Assembly: GCF_036013525.1 (NCBI RefSeq)
Contig: NZ_CP107853.1
Location: 5,766,001 to 5,830,000, forward strand
Length of the DNA stretch: 64,000 nucleotides
Origin: Nonomuraea sp. NBC_00507
GTDB lineage: Bacteria > Actinomycetota > Actinomycetes > Streptosporangiales > Streptosporangiaceae
Direction: 5' to 3'
Each line of letters opens with the position of its first letter. Within the stretch, counting starts at the first letter, position 1. The notes below the pieces were generated by a model that ran no database searches, was not told the DNA's origin, and worked only from the letters and a program-made list of their open reading frames with translations. Positions 53,236 to 62,264 of this stretch are shown here, in pieces. The translations under genes were made by a program, and so were the position numbers.

Positions 53236-54354
53236 TCAGGGGCCCCGCAGAATCCGCGTCACGTCCCGCGACGGTGGGACGCCACGCAGCGACAGCCAGG
53301 CCAACCCGTGGCGGGCGGCGTAGCCGGCAAGTGTGCGGGCGTCGAGCTCACTCAGGTCGCCCTCGCCCGCCAGCACCGGGGTCAGGGCGATGCGCCGCCA
53401 TGCCTGGCCGGGATCCGGCAGGTCCTGTGCCCGGACGATCTGGTCCTTGGCCAGCTGGATGGCCGCCGCGAGCCGGCGCAGGCGGCCGTGGGGAGCCGAG
53501 CGCGGCTGCATGGCGGCCAGCAGGTTCACGGTGCCGACCTCGGCGCCCGCCTCCTGGGTGGTGCGCAGCATCGCCACGTCGGCGGCGTCCAGCCCATACG
53601 GCCTCAGCGGGAGCGTGAAGCTGACCCGCAGCGGCCGCTCACGCTGCATGGCCCGGATTGCGCGGGCCCTGCGCAGCGCCACGCCGCCGTTCTCACTGTC
53701 GCGGATCTCGAAGTCGACGGCCGCGGCGTCGAACGCGCCGACCACCCTGCGGTAGGCGGCGGCGAGCCCGCCCGGCCTGGTGCAGGTCACGGCCAGCTCC
53801 TCGACGCCGGGCCCGCCGAAGGTGGGAACGGCGTCACCACCCAGCGCCCTGAGCCGGCCGATCTTGTTCGCCACCGGGTTCTTACCGGGATCGAGCGGAT
53901 CGCTCCGGCTGGTGTACTGATCGGGTGATTCGAGCGGATCGCCCTGGTCCGTGCCTGGCTCAGACGTTTCGGGTGGAACACTCCGGTCGACATCGGGCTG
54001 GGGTGTTTCGAGCGGCCCCGCCCACTTCGGGGAGCAGCCGTCGTCGCCGCCGGCGATGAGGTGGCCCAGCATGTAGTGGCGCACGCCGGTGCGGCGGGAC
54101 TGGGCCGGCAGGTCGAAGCCGGGGTCGCGGGCCGTGTCGACGAAGCCCACGAACGGGGCGGGCCGCTCCGTGGCCGCCGCGGGGGAGGCGCTGGGGGACG
54201 GCTCCACCACCGTCGGCGGTGTCCGCGGCGGCGGGGCGGCGGCGCCCGCGGGCAGCAGCTGGATCGCGACGGCCGTGGCGGCGGCGAGCCCGAGGCCGCC
54301 GAGGATCGCGAGCGGGCGGGGGAGCGTGCCGGGTTCCCGTTTGTGCCGTGGCAT
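53236..54354 (-). CDS. GH18-like secreted protein with degenerate catalytic motif
   Basis: A 372-aa exported protein. N-terminal anchor or signal (about 12-38), a Pro/Ser/Thr linker, then a chitinase-like TIM-barrel region (about 65-372: HYMLGHLIAGGDDGC, IGRLRALGGDAVPTFGGPG, FTLPLRPYGL, VNLLAAMQPR). The GH18 DxxDxDxE site reads DAAAVDFE, with the third Asp replaced by Ala but the acid Glu kept. A 45-residue polar insert (about 112-158) with repeated DPL/SDP elements lies before the barrel core. Activity is uncertain. The family is assigned on overall pattern, from memory. Confidence 0.7.
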   Translation of the reverse strand: MPRHKREPGTLPRPLAILGGLGLAAATAVAIQLLPAGAAAPPPRTPPTVVEPSPSASPAAATERPAPFVGFVDTARDPGFDLPAQSRRTGVRHYMLGHLIAGGDDGCSPKWAGPLETPQPDVDRSVPPETSEPGTDQGDPLESPDQYTSRSDPLDPGKNPVANKIGRLRALGGDAVPTFGGPGVEELAVTCTRPGGLAAAYRRVVGAFDAAAVDFEIRDSENGGVALRRARAIRAMQRERPLRVSFTLPLRPYGLDAADVAMLRTTQEAGAEVGTVNLLAAMQPRSAPHGRLRRLAAAIQLAKDQIVRAQDLPDPGQAWRRIALTPVLAGEGDLSELDARTLAGYAARHGLAWLSLRGVPPSRDVTRILRGP

Positions 54355-54460
54355 CGAACACCCCGTGTAATCGGTCGGCTACGTACGGCGCTTGACGGGC
54401 ACGTTAGCAAGCATTCCCGGCGCGGCGCGGGCCTTTTCTGGTTCGCGTCCGATGTGTGCC

Positions 54461-54466
54461 GATAAT
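54461..54466 (+). promoter_or_regulatory. -10 element (GATAAT), leaderless promoter of the LLM oxidoreductase
   Basis: GATAAT ends 6 nt before ATG 54473 with no ribosome-binding site between. Confidence 0.5.
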
Positions 54467-54472
54467 GTGGGC

Positions 54473-55387
54473 ATGAAGCTACGGATCTTCACCGAGCCCC
54501 AGCAGGGCGCGACATATGACGACCTGCTTAGCGTCGCCCAGGCCGCCGAACGGTTGGGCTTTGACGCTTTCTTCCGCTCTGACCACTACCAGCGCATCGG
54601 CCCCGGCGACCCGGGCCCCGGCTCCACCGACGCGTGGATCACGCTGGCCGGCCTGGCCAGGGAGACCTCCCGGATCCGGCTGGGCACGCTCGTGACGCCG
54701 GCCACGTTCCGGCTTCCCGGGCCCCTGGCGATCAGCGTCGCGCAGGTCGACCAGATGAGCGGCGGCCGGGTCGAGCTGGGCTTCGGCGCCGGCTGGTTCG
54801 ATACCGAGCACGCGGCGTACGGCATTCCGTTCCCGCCGCAGAACGAACGGTTCGGGCGGTTCGAGGAGCAGCTCGAGATCATCACCGGCCTGTGGACCGC
54901 GGAGAAGACCTTCTCGTTCGAGGGCAGGTACTACCGGGTCGCCGACTCGCCCGCGCTGCCGAAGCCGGTGCAGCAGCCCCGGCCGCCGATCATCATCGGG
55001 GGGTTCGGCGCCAAGCGCACGCCTCGGCTGGCGGCGACGTACGCGGATGAGTACAACGTGCCGTTCCGCACGCTGACCGACACGGCCGAGGCGTTCGGCC
55101 GGGTGCGCGAGGCCTGCGAGAGCACCGGGCGCAGCCTGGTCTGCTCGCTCGCGCAGACCGCCATCGTGGGCCGCGACCGGGCCGAGGTCGAGCGGCGCGC
55201 GGCCGCGGTCGGCGAGAACCCCGGCACGCTGCGGGAGAACGGCCTGGCCGGCACGCCCGCCGAGGTGCTCGAGAAGATCGGGAAGTTCGCCGAGCTGGGC
55301 GCCGAGCGGGTCTACCTGCAGATCCTGGATCTGGGCGACCTCGAGCACCTGGAGCTGATCGCGGCCGAGGTGCTCCCGCACGTGTAA
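54473..55387 (+). CDS. LLM-class F420-dependent oxidoreductase
   Basis: A 304-aa luciferase-like monooxygenase-fold enzyme of the F420-using type. Markers: RIFTEPQQGATYDDLL start, DAFFRSDHYQRIG, TSRIRLGTLVTPATFRLPGPLA, GRVELGFGAGWFDTEHAAYGIPFP and PPIIIGGFGAKRTPRLAATYADEYN. Use of F420 rather than FMN is inferred from this subfamily. ATG 54473 has a leaderless promoter; an upstream in-frame start at 54392 is unsupported. The substrate is unknown. It ends 44 bases before the hen1 gene on the same strand. Confidence 0.9.
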   Translation: MKLRIFTEPQQGATYDDLLSVAQAAERLGFDAFFRSDHYQRIGPGDPGPGSTDAWITLAGLARETSRIRLGTLVTPATFRLPGPLAISVAQVDQMSGGRVELGFGAGWFDTEHAAYGIPFPPQNERFGRFEEQLEIITGLWTAEKTFSFEGRYYRVADSPALPKPVQQPRPPIIIGGFGAKRTPRLAATYADEYNVPFRTLTDTAEAFGRVREACESTGRSLVCSLAQTAIVGRDRAEVERRAAAVGENPGTLRENGLAGTPAEVLEKIGKFAELGAERVYLQILDLGDLEHLELIAAEVLPHV

Positions 55388-55431
55388 GTAATCGTTGGCG
55401 GAGGTTCGCGGGGTTGCGGCAAACTGGGGGC

Positions 55432-57048
55432 GTGCTGCTGACGATCACGACTACCGCGAGCCCTGCCACCGACCTGGGTTTTCTCCTGCACAAGCATCCC
55501 GGGCGCGTGCAGGAGTTCAGCCAGTCGTTCGGCACGGCCAGGGTGTTCTACCCGGAGGCGGGCGAGGAGCGGTGCACGGCGGCGCTCCTGCTGGAGGTCG
55601 ACCCGATCGCGCTGGTCAGGTCGCGCGGCAAGGGTTCGCCCGACTTCAGCCTGTCGCAATACGTCAACGACCGCCCCTACGCCGCGTCCTCGCTGCTGGC
55701 CGTGGCGCTGGGAGACGTGTTCCGCACCGCGCGGGCGGGCCGGTGCAAGGCCCGGCCCGAGCTTCCCGGCCAGGCACTGCCGCTGGAGCTGAGGTTGCCC
55801 GCGCTGCCCTGCCGGGGTGGGCCCGACCTGGCGCGGCGGTTGTTCGAGCCGCTCGGCTGGGAGGTCGAGGCGCAGCCGCTCCCGCTCGACGAGGGTTTCC
55901 CGGAGTGGGGCGAGTCGCGCTATGTCCGGCTCACCCTGCGCGGCGCGGCCCGCCTGTCCGACGCGCTCAACCACCTCTATGTGCTGCTGCCCGTGCTCGA
56001 CGACGGCAAGCACTACTGGATCGCGCCCGACGAGGTGGACAAGCTGATCAGGGCCGGTGAGGGCTGGCTGCGCGGGCACCCGGAACGCGGGCTGATCACC
56101 CGGCGCTACCTGGGCCGGCGCTGGGCCCTGGCCCGCACCGCGCTGACCCGGCTGGCCGAGCTCGGCGACGAGACGGAGGAGCAACTGGAGCCCGCGGTCG
56201 CGGAGGACGCGCCGCCGGAGGAGACCGCCGCCGACGAGATGGCCGCCGCCGAGGCCGAGGCCCACGCCACAACCACGGCACCCGCCGCATCCTACGCGGA
56301 CGCGCCCACCGCGCCCTACGCGCCCGCCGCGACCGGCGTGCTCGCGCAGGACGCGCTCATCGGTGGCGCGCGTGTGGAGGGCGTGAGCGCGCCAGATGCC
56401 GCGGCCGAGGTGGCGGGGACCGAGGGGAGCGAGTCCAAGGGCAAGTCGCTCAGCGTCCGGCGACGGGAAGCCGTGCTGGCCAAGCTCGAAGAGCTCGGCG
56501 CGGTCAGTGTGATCGACCTGGGCTGCGGCCAGGGCGAGCTGGTCGGTGCGTTGCTGGCCAGCTCCAGGTTCGCCAGGGTCGCCGGCATGGACGTCTCGTC
56601 GATGGCGCTCACCATCGCCGCACGCAAGCTCCGCCTGGACCGCATGCCCGACGCCAGGCGCGCCCGCCTCACCCTGTTCCAGGGCGCGCTCACCTACACC
56701 GACAAGCGGCTCAAGGGCTACGACGCCGCCGTGCTCATGGAGGTGATCGAGCACGTCGACCCACCCCGCCTGACCGCGCTCGAACGGGTCGTGTTCGGCC
56801 ACGCCAAGCCCGCCCACGTGCTCGTCACCACGCCCAACATCGAGCACAACGTCCGCTATGAGTTCCTGACCGGCCTGCGCCACCCCGACCACCGCTTCGA
56901 GTGGACCCGCGCCGAGTTCGCCGCCTGGGCGACCCGGGTGGCCGCCGAGCACGACTACCAGGTCGCGTTCGAGCCGGTCGGCGACGACGACCCCGAGGTC
57001 GGCCCGCCGACCCAGATGGGAGTGTTCACCCGTGATCAGCGTTCCTGA
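55432..57048 (+). CDS. hen1: Hen1, 3'-terminal RNA ribose 2'-O-methyltransferase
   Basis: A 538-aa bacterial Hen1. The N-terminal domain (about 1-245) is the part that in other species activates the Pnkp ligase. The C-terminal methyltransferase (about 340-538) has VIDLGCGQGELVGALL (SAM site) and the Mn-binding set E437, E440, H441 in MEVIEHVD plus His in RHPDHRF (484/487). A 90-residue Ala/Glu/Pro/Thr linker (about 248-335) lengthens it compared with usual forms. It methylates the 2'-OH at the broken 3' end before sealing. It overlaps pnkp by 17 bases. GTG 55432 is taken as start. Confidence 0.92.
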   Translation: MLLTITTTASPATDLGFLLHKHPGRVQEFSQSFGTARVFYPEAGEERCTAALLLEVDPIALVRSRGKGSPDFSLSQYVNDRPYAASSLLAVALGDVFRTARAGRCKARPELPGQALPLELRLPALPCRGGPDLARRLFEPLGWEVEAQPLPLDEGFPEWGESRYVRLTLRGAARLSDALNHLYVLLPVLDDGKHYWIAPDEVDKLIRAGEGWLRGHPERGLITRRYLGRRWALARTALTRLAELGDETEEQLEPAVAEDAPPEETAADEMAAAEAEAHATTTAPAASYADAPTAPYAPAATGVLAQDALIGGARVEGVSAPDAAAEVAGTEGSESKGKSLSVRRREAVLAKLEELGAVSVIDLGCGQGELVGALLASSRFARVAGMDVSSMALTIAARKLRLDRMPDARRARLTLFQGALTYTDKRLKGYDAAVLMEVIEHVDPPRLTALERVVFGHAKPAHVLVTTPNIEHNVRYEFLTGLRHPDHRFEWTRAEFAAWATRVAAEHDYQVAFEPVGDDDPEVGPPTQMGVFTRDQRS

Positions 57049-59491
57049 GCTGTCCCTCGTGGTGCTGGTCGGCGTCTCCGGCAGTGGCAAGTCCACGTTC
57101 GCACGCAAGCACTTCAAGCCGACGCAGGTCATCTCCTCCGACTTCTGCCGCGGCCTGGTCTCCGACGACGAGAACGACCAGGCGGCCACCCCCGCCGCGT
57201 TCGACCTGCTGCACCACATCGTCGGCGTGCGCCTGTCCAGGGGCCTGTTCACCGTGGTCGACGCCACCAACGTCCAGTACACCGCCCGCAAGAGCCTCAT
57301 CGACCTGGCGAGGAAACACGACGTGCTGGCCGACGCGATCGTCCTCGACGTGCCGGAGGAGGTGGCCATCGAGCGCAACGCCGTCCGGCCCGACCGCGAC
57401 TTCGGCCCCGGCGTGGTGATCCGCCAGCGCAAGGACCTGCGCCGCTCGCTCGGCAAGATCTCCGGCGACGGCTTCAGGAAGGTCCACGTGCTGCGCGGCC
57501 TCGACGAGATCGACGACGCGATGATCACGTACGAGAAGGCGTGGTCGGACCTGACCGAGCTGACCGGCCCGTTCGACGTCATCGGCGACGTGCACGGTTG
57601 CCGCGCGGAGCTGGAGACCCTGCTGCGCGAGCTCGGCTGGGAGGGTGTCAGGCACCCGGATGGCCGGACCGCGGTGTTCGTCGGCGACCTGGTGGACCGC
57701 GGCCCCGACGCGCCAGGAGTGCTGCGCCTGGTGATGGACATGGTCGAGGCGGGCACCGCGATCTGCGTGGCGGGCAACCACGAGCAGAAGCTGGTGCGCG
57801 CGCTGAACGGCCGCAACGTCAAGGTCACCCATGGCCTGCAGGAGTCGCTCGACCAGCTCGGCGCCCAGCCGCCCGAGTTCGTCGAGCGGGCCAAGCGGTT
57901 CATGGACGGCCTGCTCAGCCACTACCGCCTGGACGGCGGCCGGCTCGTGGTGGCGCACGCCGGGCTCAAGGAGGCCTACCACGGGCGGGCCTCCAAGCGG
58001 GTGCGCTCGTTCGCCCTGTACGGCGACACCACCGGCGAGACCGACGAATACGGCCTGCCGGTCCGCCTGCCGTGGGCCGAGGAATACCGTGGCCGCGCCA
58101 TGGTCGTCTACGGCCACACGCCCACGCTCCGGCCCGAGTGGATCAACAACACGATCTGCCTCGACACCGGCTGCGTCTTCGGCGGCCACCTGACCGCGCT
58201 GCGTTACCCCGAGCGCCAGATCGTCCAGATCCCGGCGGAGAAGGTCTGGTACGAGCCGACGAAGCCGCTCGGCGCGGGCGTCCGCGACCCGGGCATGCTG
58301 GACGTCAACGACGTGATCGGCACCCGCCACGTCGAGACCAGGTTCGGCGCCCGGGTGAAGGTCCTGGAGGAAAACGCGGCCGCGGCCCTGGAGGTCATGA
58401 GCCGCTTCGCGGTGGACCCGCGCTGGCTGGTCTACCTGCCGCCCACCATGGCCCCGCCGGAGACCTCCCGGCTCGACGGCTACCTGGAGCACCCGCACGA
58501 GGCGTTCGAGGAGTTCGCCGCCGCCGGGGTGCGCGAGGTCGTGTGCGAGGAGAAGCACATGGGCTCGCGGGCCGTCGCCGTGCTGGCCAGGACCCCGGAG
58601 GCGGCCGCGGCCCGGTTCGGGGTGAGCGACGGTAGCGCCGGCGCCGTCTACACGCGCACCGGGCGGCCGTTCTTCGCCGACACGGGGCCGCTCGTCGAAC
58701 GGCTGCGGGCGGCCTGCGAGCCGCTGTGGGCCGAACTCGGCTCCGACTGGGTGGTGCTCGACTGCGAGCTGCTGCCCTGGTCCGCCAAGGCCGGCGACCT
58801 CATCAGGAGCCAGTACGCCTCCGTCGGCGCGGCCGCCCGCGCCGCGCTGCCCGAGGCGGTGCGGGCCCTGGAGGCGGCGGCCGAGCGCGGGCTGGATGTG
58901 GGCGATCTGCTGGACCGCACCCGCCGCCGCTCGCACAACGCTGCCCTGTTCCGCGAGGCCTATGCCCGTTACTGCTGGCCGGTCGACGGGCTGGAGGGTG
59001 TCAAGCTGGCGCCGTTCCAGATCCTCGCCTGCGAGGGCCGGGCCACGGCGCTGGAGCCGCACGCCTGGCACCTGAGCACGCTGGCGCTGCTCGACTCGCC
59101 GCTGATCGCCCCGACCCGCCACGTGTTCGTCGACCTCGGCTCTCCGGAGTCCAGGGCCGAGGCGACCGCCTGGTGGGAGTCGATGACGGCGGCGGGCGGC
59201 GAGGGCATGGTGGTCAAGCCGTCCGCGTACGCGCCCGGCCGGGTGCAGCCCGGGGTCAAGGTCCGCGGACGCGAGTATCTGCGGATCATCTACGGTCCCG
59301 ACTACACCGAGTCGCTCGACGTGCTGCGCAGGCGTTTCCTCGGCAAGAAGCGCTCGCTGGCGCTGCGCGAGTACGCACTGGGCCTGGAGGCGCTGTCGCG
59401 GCTGGCGGACGGCGAGTCGGCCTGGCGGGTGCACGAGCCGGTCTTCGCCGTGCTGGCCCTGGAGTCGGAGCCGGTGGACCCGCGGCTGTAA
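57032..59491 (+). CDS. pnkp: Pnkp, polynucleotide kinase-phosphatase-ligase
   Basis: An 819-aa three-domain RNA-repair enzyme. Kinase (about 1-170): P-loop GVSGSGKST (14-22). Calcineurin-like phosphatase (about 180-440): GDVHGC, GDLVDRGPD, AGNHEQKL and VVYGHTP. Adenylyltransferase/ligase (about 470-819): Lys508 in EEKHMGSR (KxxG motif), with VLDCELLPWSAKA and GMVVKPS further on. With Hen1 it heals and seals RNAs cut by ribotoxins such as anticodon nucleases. GTG 57032 lies inside the hen1 3' end, giving translational coupling. Length is close to the Clostridium protein. Confidence 0.94.
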   Translation: MISVPELSLVVLVGVSGSGKSTFARKHFKPTQVISSDFCRGLVSDDENDQAATPAAFDLLHHIVGVRLSRGLFTVVDATNVQYTARKSLIDLARKHDVLADAIVLDVPEEVAIERNAVRPDRDFGPGVVIRQRKDLRRSLGKISGDGFRKVHVLRGLDEIDDAMITYEKAWSDLTELTGPFDVIGDVHGCRAELETLLRELGWEGVRHPDGRTAVFVGDLVDRGPDAPGVLRLVMDMVEAGTAICVAGNHEQKLVRALNGRNVKVTHGLQESLDQLGAQPPEFVERAKRFMDGLLSHYRLDGGRLVVAHAGLKEAYHGRASKRVRSFALYGDTTGETDEYGLPVRLPWAEEYRGRAMVVYGHTPTLRPEWINNTICLDTGCVFGGHLTALRYPERQIVQIPAEKVWYEPTKPLGAGVRDPGMLDVNDVIGTRHVETRFGARVKVLEENAAAALEVMSRFAVDPRWLVYLPPTMAPPETSRLDGYLEHPHEAFEEFAAAGVREVVCEEKHMGSRAVAVLARTPEAAAARFGVSDGSAGAVYTRTGRPFFADTGPLVERLRAACEPLWAELGSDWVVLDCELLPWSAKAGDLIRSQYASVGAAARAALPEAVRALEAAAERGLDVGDLLDRTRRRSHNAALFREAYARYCWPVDGLEGVKLAPFQILACEGRATALEPHAWHLSTLALLDSPLIAPTRHVFVDLGSPESRAEATAWWESMTAAGGEGMVVKPSAYAPGRVQPGVKVRGREYLRIIYGPDYTESLDVLRRRFLGKKRSLALREYALGLEALSRLADGESAWRVHEPVFAVLALESEPVDPRL

Positions 59492-59560
59492 AGCTTGGGT
59501 AAGCCGAGCGATATGTCGCTGACGTGCGGGTATGTCCCGACCCCCAGGGGAGGAACCCGC

Positions 59561-60961
59561 ATGACGTCTCAGCGCACGCACCACGAGCACCTGGGCCACG
59601 TGCTCTTCATCACGGCCGCCGCGGCCATGGGCGGGTTCCTGTTCGGGTATGACAGCGCCGTCATCAACGGCGCGGTCGTCGGGATCCGCAGGCACTTCGG
59701 CGTCGGGCCGGTCGAGATCGGGTTCGTGGTGGCCATCGCGCTGCTCGGGTCCGCCGCGGGCGCGTGGACGGGTGGCCGGTTGGCCGATCGGCTGGGGCGC
59801 ACCAGGTCCATGCAGGTGGCGGCGCTGCTGTTCGCGGTGAGCTCGATCGGGCAGATGTTGCCGTTCGCGATCTGGGATCTCGCGGTGTGGCGGGTGATGG
59901 CGGGCTTCGCGATCGGCATGGCCTCGGTCCTGGCGCCCGCGTACATCGCAGAGGTGGCCCCGGCGGCCTACCGGGGCCGGCTCGGCTCCCTCCAGCAGCT
60001 GGCCATCGTGCTCGGCATCGCGGTCTCGCAGCTGGTCAACTACCTGATCGCCTGGCGGGCCGGCGGCGACGTGAACAACCACCTGGGGCCGCTGCAGGCG
60101 TGGCAGTGGATGCTGGGCGCCTGTGCGGTGCCGGCCCTGCTGTATCTGCTGTTCGCCCTGAACATCCCCGAGTCGCCCCGCTACCTCGTCATGAGAGGGC
60201 GCACCAGGCGGGCACGCGAGGTGCTGGCCGAGGTCGAGGGCGACGGCGTGGACATCGACGAGCGGATCTCGGAGATCCAGCACGTGTTGCGGACCCAGCG
60301 CCTGCCGGGCGTGAAGGACCTGCGCGGGCCTGCGCTCGGGCTGCTGCCGATCGTCTGGATTGGCATCGCCCTGTCGGTCTTCCAACAGTTCGTCGGCATC
60401 AACGTGATCTTCTACTACTCGACCGTGTTGTGGCAGTCGGTAGGCATCAACCAGGCCGACTCCCTGCTGATCAGCTTCTCCAGCTCGATCATCAACATCA
60501 TCGGAACGTTCATCGCGATCTCGCTCGTGGACAAGATCGGCCGCAGGCCGCTGCTCATGATCGGCTCGGCCGGGATGGCGGTCTCGCTGGCCACCGCGGC
60601 GTGGGCGTTCAGCGCGGCCAGGGTCGCCGATGGCGCGGTCTCCTTGCCGGACCCGCAGGGGCCGATCGCGCTGATCGCGGCCAACGTGTTCGTGTTGTTC
60701 TTCGCGCTGTCGTGGGGCGTGGTGGTGTGGGTGCTGCTCGGTGAGATGTTCCCCAACCGTATCCGCGCCGCAGCCCTGGGTCTCGCCGCCGCGGCCCAGT
60801 GGATCGCCAACTGGGCGATCACGGTGTCGTTCCCGGCCCTGTCGGCGTGGAACCTGCCACTCACGTACGCCGGGTACGCGCTGTTCGCGCTGCTGTCGTT
60901 CTTGTTCGTGGCCAAATACGTCAGGGAGACCAAGGGCCGCAAACTTGAAGAAATGGGTTGA
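59561..60961 (+). CDS. MFS sugar porter (SP family)
   Basis: A 466-aa sugar/H+ symporter. Signatures: GGFLFGYDSAVINGAV (TM1), GRLADRLGRTRSM (loop 2-3), PAYIAEVAPAAYRGRLGSLQQ (PETPR-like sugar porter motif), PESPRYLVMRGR (end of TM6) and SLVDKIGRRPLLMIGS (loop 8-9), with FQQFVGINVIFYYS in TM7 (QQxxGxN). GAGG lies 6-9 nt before ATG 59561. The sugar is not readable; XylE/GalP/GlcP-type transport is likely. A hairpin terminator follows. Confidence 0.92.
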   Translation: MTSQRTHHEHLGHVLFITAAAAMGGFLFGYDSAVINGAVVGIRRHFGVGPVEIGFVVAIALLGSAAGAWTGGRLADRLGRTRSMQVAALLFAVSSIGQMLPFAIWDLAVWRVMAGFAIGMASVLAPAYIAEVAPAAYRGRLGSLQQLAIVLGIAVSQLVNYLIAWRAGGDVNNHLGPLQAWQWMLGACAVPALLYLLFALNIPESPRYLVMRGRTRRAREVLAEVEGDGVDIDERISEIQHVLRTQRLPGVKDLRGPALGLLPIVWIGIALSVFQQFVGINVIFYYSTVLWQSVGINQADSLLISFSSSIINIIGTFIAISLVDKIGRRPLLMIGSAGMAVSLATAAWAFSAARVADGAVSLPDPQGPIALIAANVFVLFFALSWGVVVWVLLGEMFPNRIRAAALGLAAAAQWIANWAITVSFPALSAWNLPLTYAGYALFALLSFLFVAKYVRETKGRKLEEMG

Positions 60962-61000
60962 CGACGTGCTCGGCGTCTCGGCGTACCGCACCGCCTTCCC

Positions 61001-61026
61001 GCGGCCCGAGGCGCGGATCGGGCCGC
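61001..61026. terminator. Intrinsic terminator between the sugar porter and CAP-domain genes
   Basis: A perfect 9-bp stem GCGGCCCGA / TCGGGCCGC with an 8-nt loop, between the convergent 3' ends. Confidence 0.7.
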
Positions 61027-61054
61027 AGGGAGAGGCGGTGGGTGGCCTAGCGCT

Positions 61055-61888
61055 TTACCGGGCCGCGAAGTCCTGGGTCCAGTAGATCCGGCCCTGGGAG
61101 TTCTTGGCCGCCCCGACGCCGATCAGGTTGAACCGGCAGTTCATGATATTGGCGCGGTGACCCGGGCTGTTCATCCAGCCCTGGACCACGGAGGCGGGCG
61201 AGGGCTGGCCGAAGGCGATGTTCTCGGCCCAGGCCGATCCTCCCGTGAACCCGGCCGCCTTGATCCGGTCGGTGAAGCTGCGGCCGTCCCTGGAGGTGTG
61301 GTCGAAGTAGTTGTTCTTCGCCATGTCCTCGGAGTGGCCAAAGGCGGCGGCACGCAGCTGCGGGTCGTGCTTGAGCGGTCCGCAGCCGCCCTTGGCCCGC
61401 TCGGCGTTGGTCAGCCGGACGACCTCGTTCTCCTCGGCCGTGCCCACCGCCCCCGTCGAAGGTGTCGCGGTGGGGGAGCTCGACGGCGTCGGGGTGGGAG
61501 TGCTCCTGCTGTCCGGGGAGCAGGACAACCTGGCCGCCCTGGACTTGGCGATGGTACGGCCGCGGAGGTCGGTGGCGAGGGCGTAGTAGACGCCGGGCTC
61601 GCAGGCCACCGCGACCTTGACGCGGCCGTTCCTGGTGGCCCCGCTCTTGACCACGGGGTCGCGGCCGGGGACGGCGCGCTTGATCCGGATGCGCAGCAGC
61701 GCGGATGAGAAACAGCCGCGGCGGGCGGCAAAGGATTCGATCTTCAATGCGCTGTTGAGCCGGGGCTTGGCCACGCTGACGCGGCACCTGGCTGCCTCCG
61801 ACGCCGTTGCGGCCTCGGCCGCTGTGACCGGGACGCAGAGCGCGGCCAGGCTCACGAAGCCGGCGAGTACCCCAAGGGGTCTACGCAT
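61055..61888 (-). CDS. Secreted CAP-domain (SCP/PR-1) protein
   Basis: A 277-aa exported protein. Signal peptide (about 1-26, cleavage near AEA), a beta-rich N-terminal domain with four Cys (C35, C59 and two later) about 30-130, a Ser/Thr/Pro linker (STPTPTPSSSPTATPST), then a CAP domain (about 152-277). CAP signatures are ENEVVRLTNAERAKGGC, HSEDMAKNNYFDHTSRDGRSF, WAENIAFGQPSPASVVQGWMNSPGHRANIM (the His-Glu-Glu-His site) and IYWTQDFA. Function of bacterial CAP proteins is generally unknown. ATG 61888 follows GGAAAC; an extension to 61963 is unlikely. Confidence 0.92.
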   Translation of the reverse strand: MRRPLGVLAGFVSLAALCVPVTAAEAATASEAARCRVSVAKPRLNSALKIESFAARRGCFSSALLRIRIKRAVPGRDPVVKSGATRNGRVKVAVACEPGVYYALATDLRGRTIAKSRAARLSCSPDSRSTPTPTPSSSPTATPSTGAVGTAEENEVVRLTNAERAKGGCGPLKHDPQLRAAAFGHSEDMAKNNYFDHTSRDGRSFTDRIKAAGFTGGSAWAENIAFGQPSPASVVQGWMNSPGHRANIMNCRFNLIGVGAAKNSQGRIYWTQDFAAR

Positions 61889-62264
61889 AGGGGGTTTCCT
61901 CCAGTTGCGGTAGACGCTGGATGGCTCCGCATTCTGTCGGGACCGCAACCCATTTGTCATCAAATTCGCAATATTCCGGTGATGTGGAGGTAAACCAAAG
62001 TGATCGTTGAAGCGTCTGTGCCGGACGATCGGCCGGTTCTGCCGGTCGGACCGAAACCCATCGGAGCCTTGTGACGTTCGACACGGCCGGCTGCCCCCGA
62101 CAACGCGAAAGCCGCCCGGCGGGGGTTTCCCGCCGGGCGGCTCTCATGTGTCGGGTGGTTCCCCCGATACGGGCGCGTGAGGATCGCGCCCCACCCCCGG
62201 CTCGACGAAACTGCCAAGGGCTCCCGGCTCCCGCCCGGCTCATGACCGGACGGGCGCGGAAGAT
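61889..62264 (-). promoter_or_regulatory. 376-base gap between acnA and the CAP-domain gene
   Basis: Contains the acnA terminator at 62110-62142 and, to its left, the leader of the CAP gene. The leader is AT-richer (around 61940-62000), with no riboswitch class I can recognise. No gene is supported. Confidence 0.6.
62110..62142. terminator. Intrinsic terminator of acnA
   Basis: A perfect 14-bp stem (AGCCGCCCGGCGGG / CCCGCCGGGCGGCT), 5-nt loop, 122 bases after the acnA stop. Confidence 0.85.

Noticed and set aside
57026..60991. A leftward open frame of 1321 codons opposite pnkp and the sugar porter
   Set aside because: High-GC antisense frame. It is rich in Arg, Gly, His, Gln and Asp, has no domain, and spans two well-supported genes and their gap.
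61889..62109. Possible c-di-AMP riboswitch in front of the secreted CAP-domain gene
   Set aside because: Such switches precede cell-wall genes in actinobacteria, but the conserved sequence blocks could not be found here.
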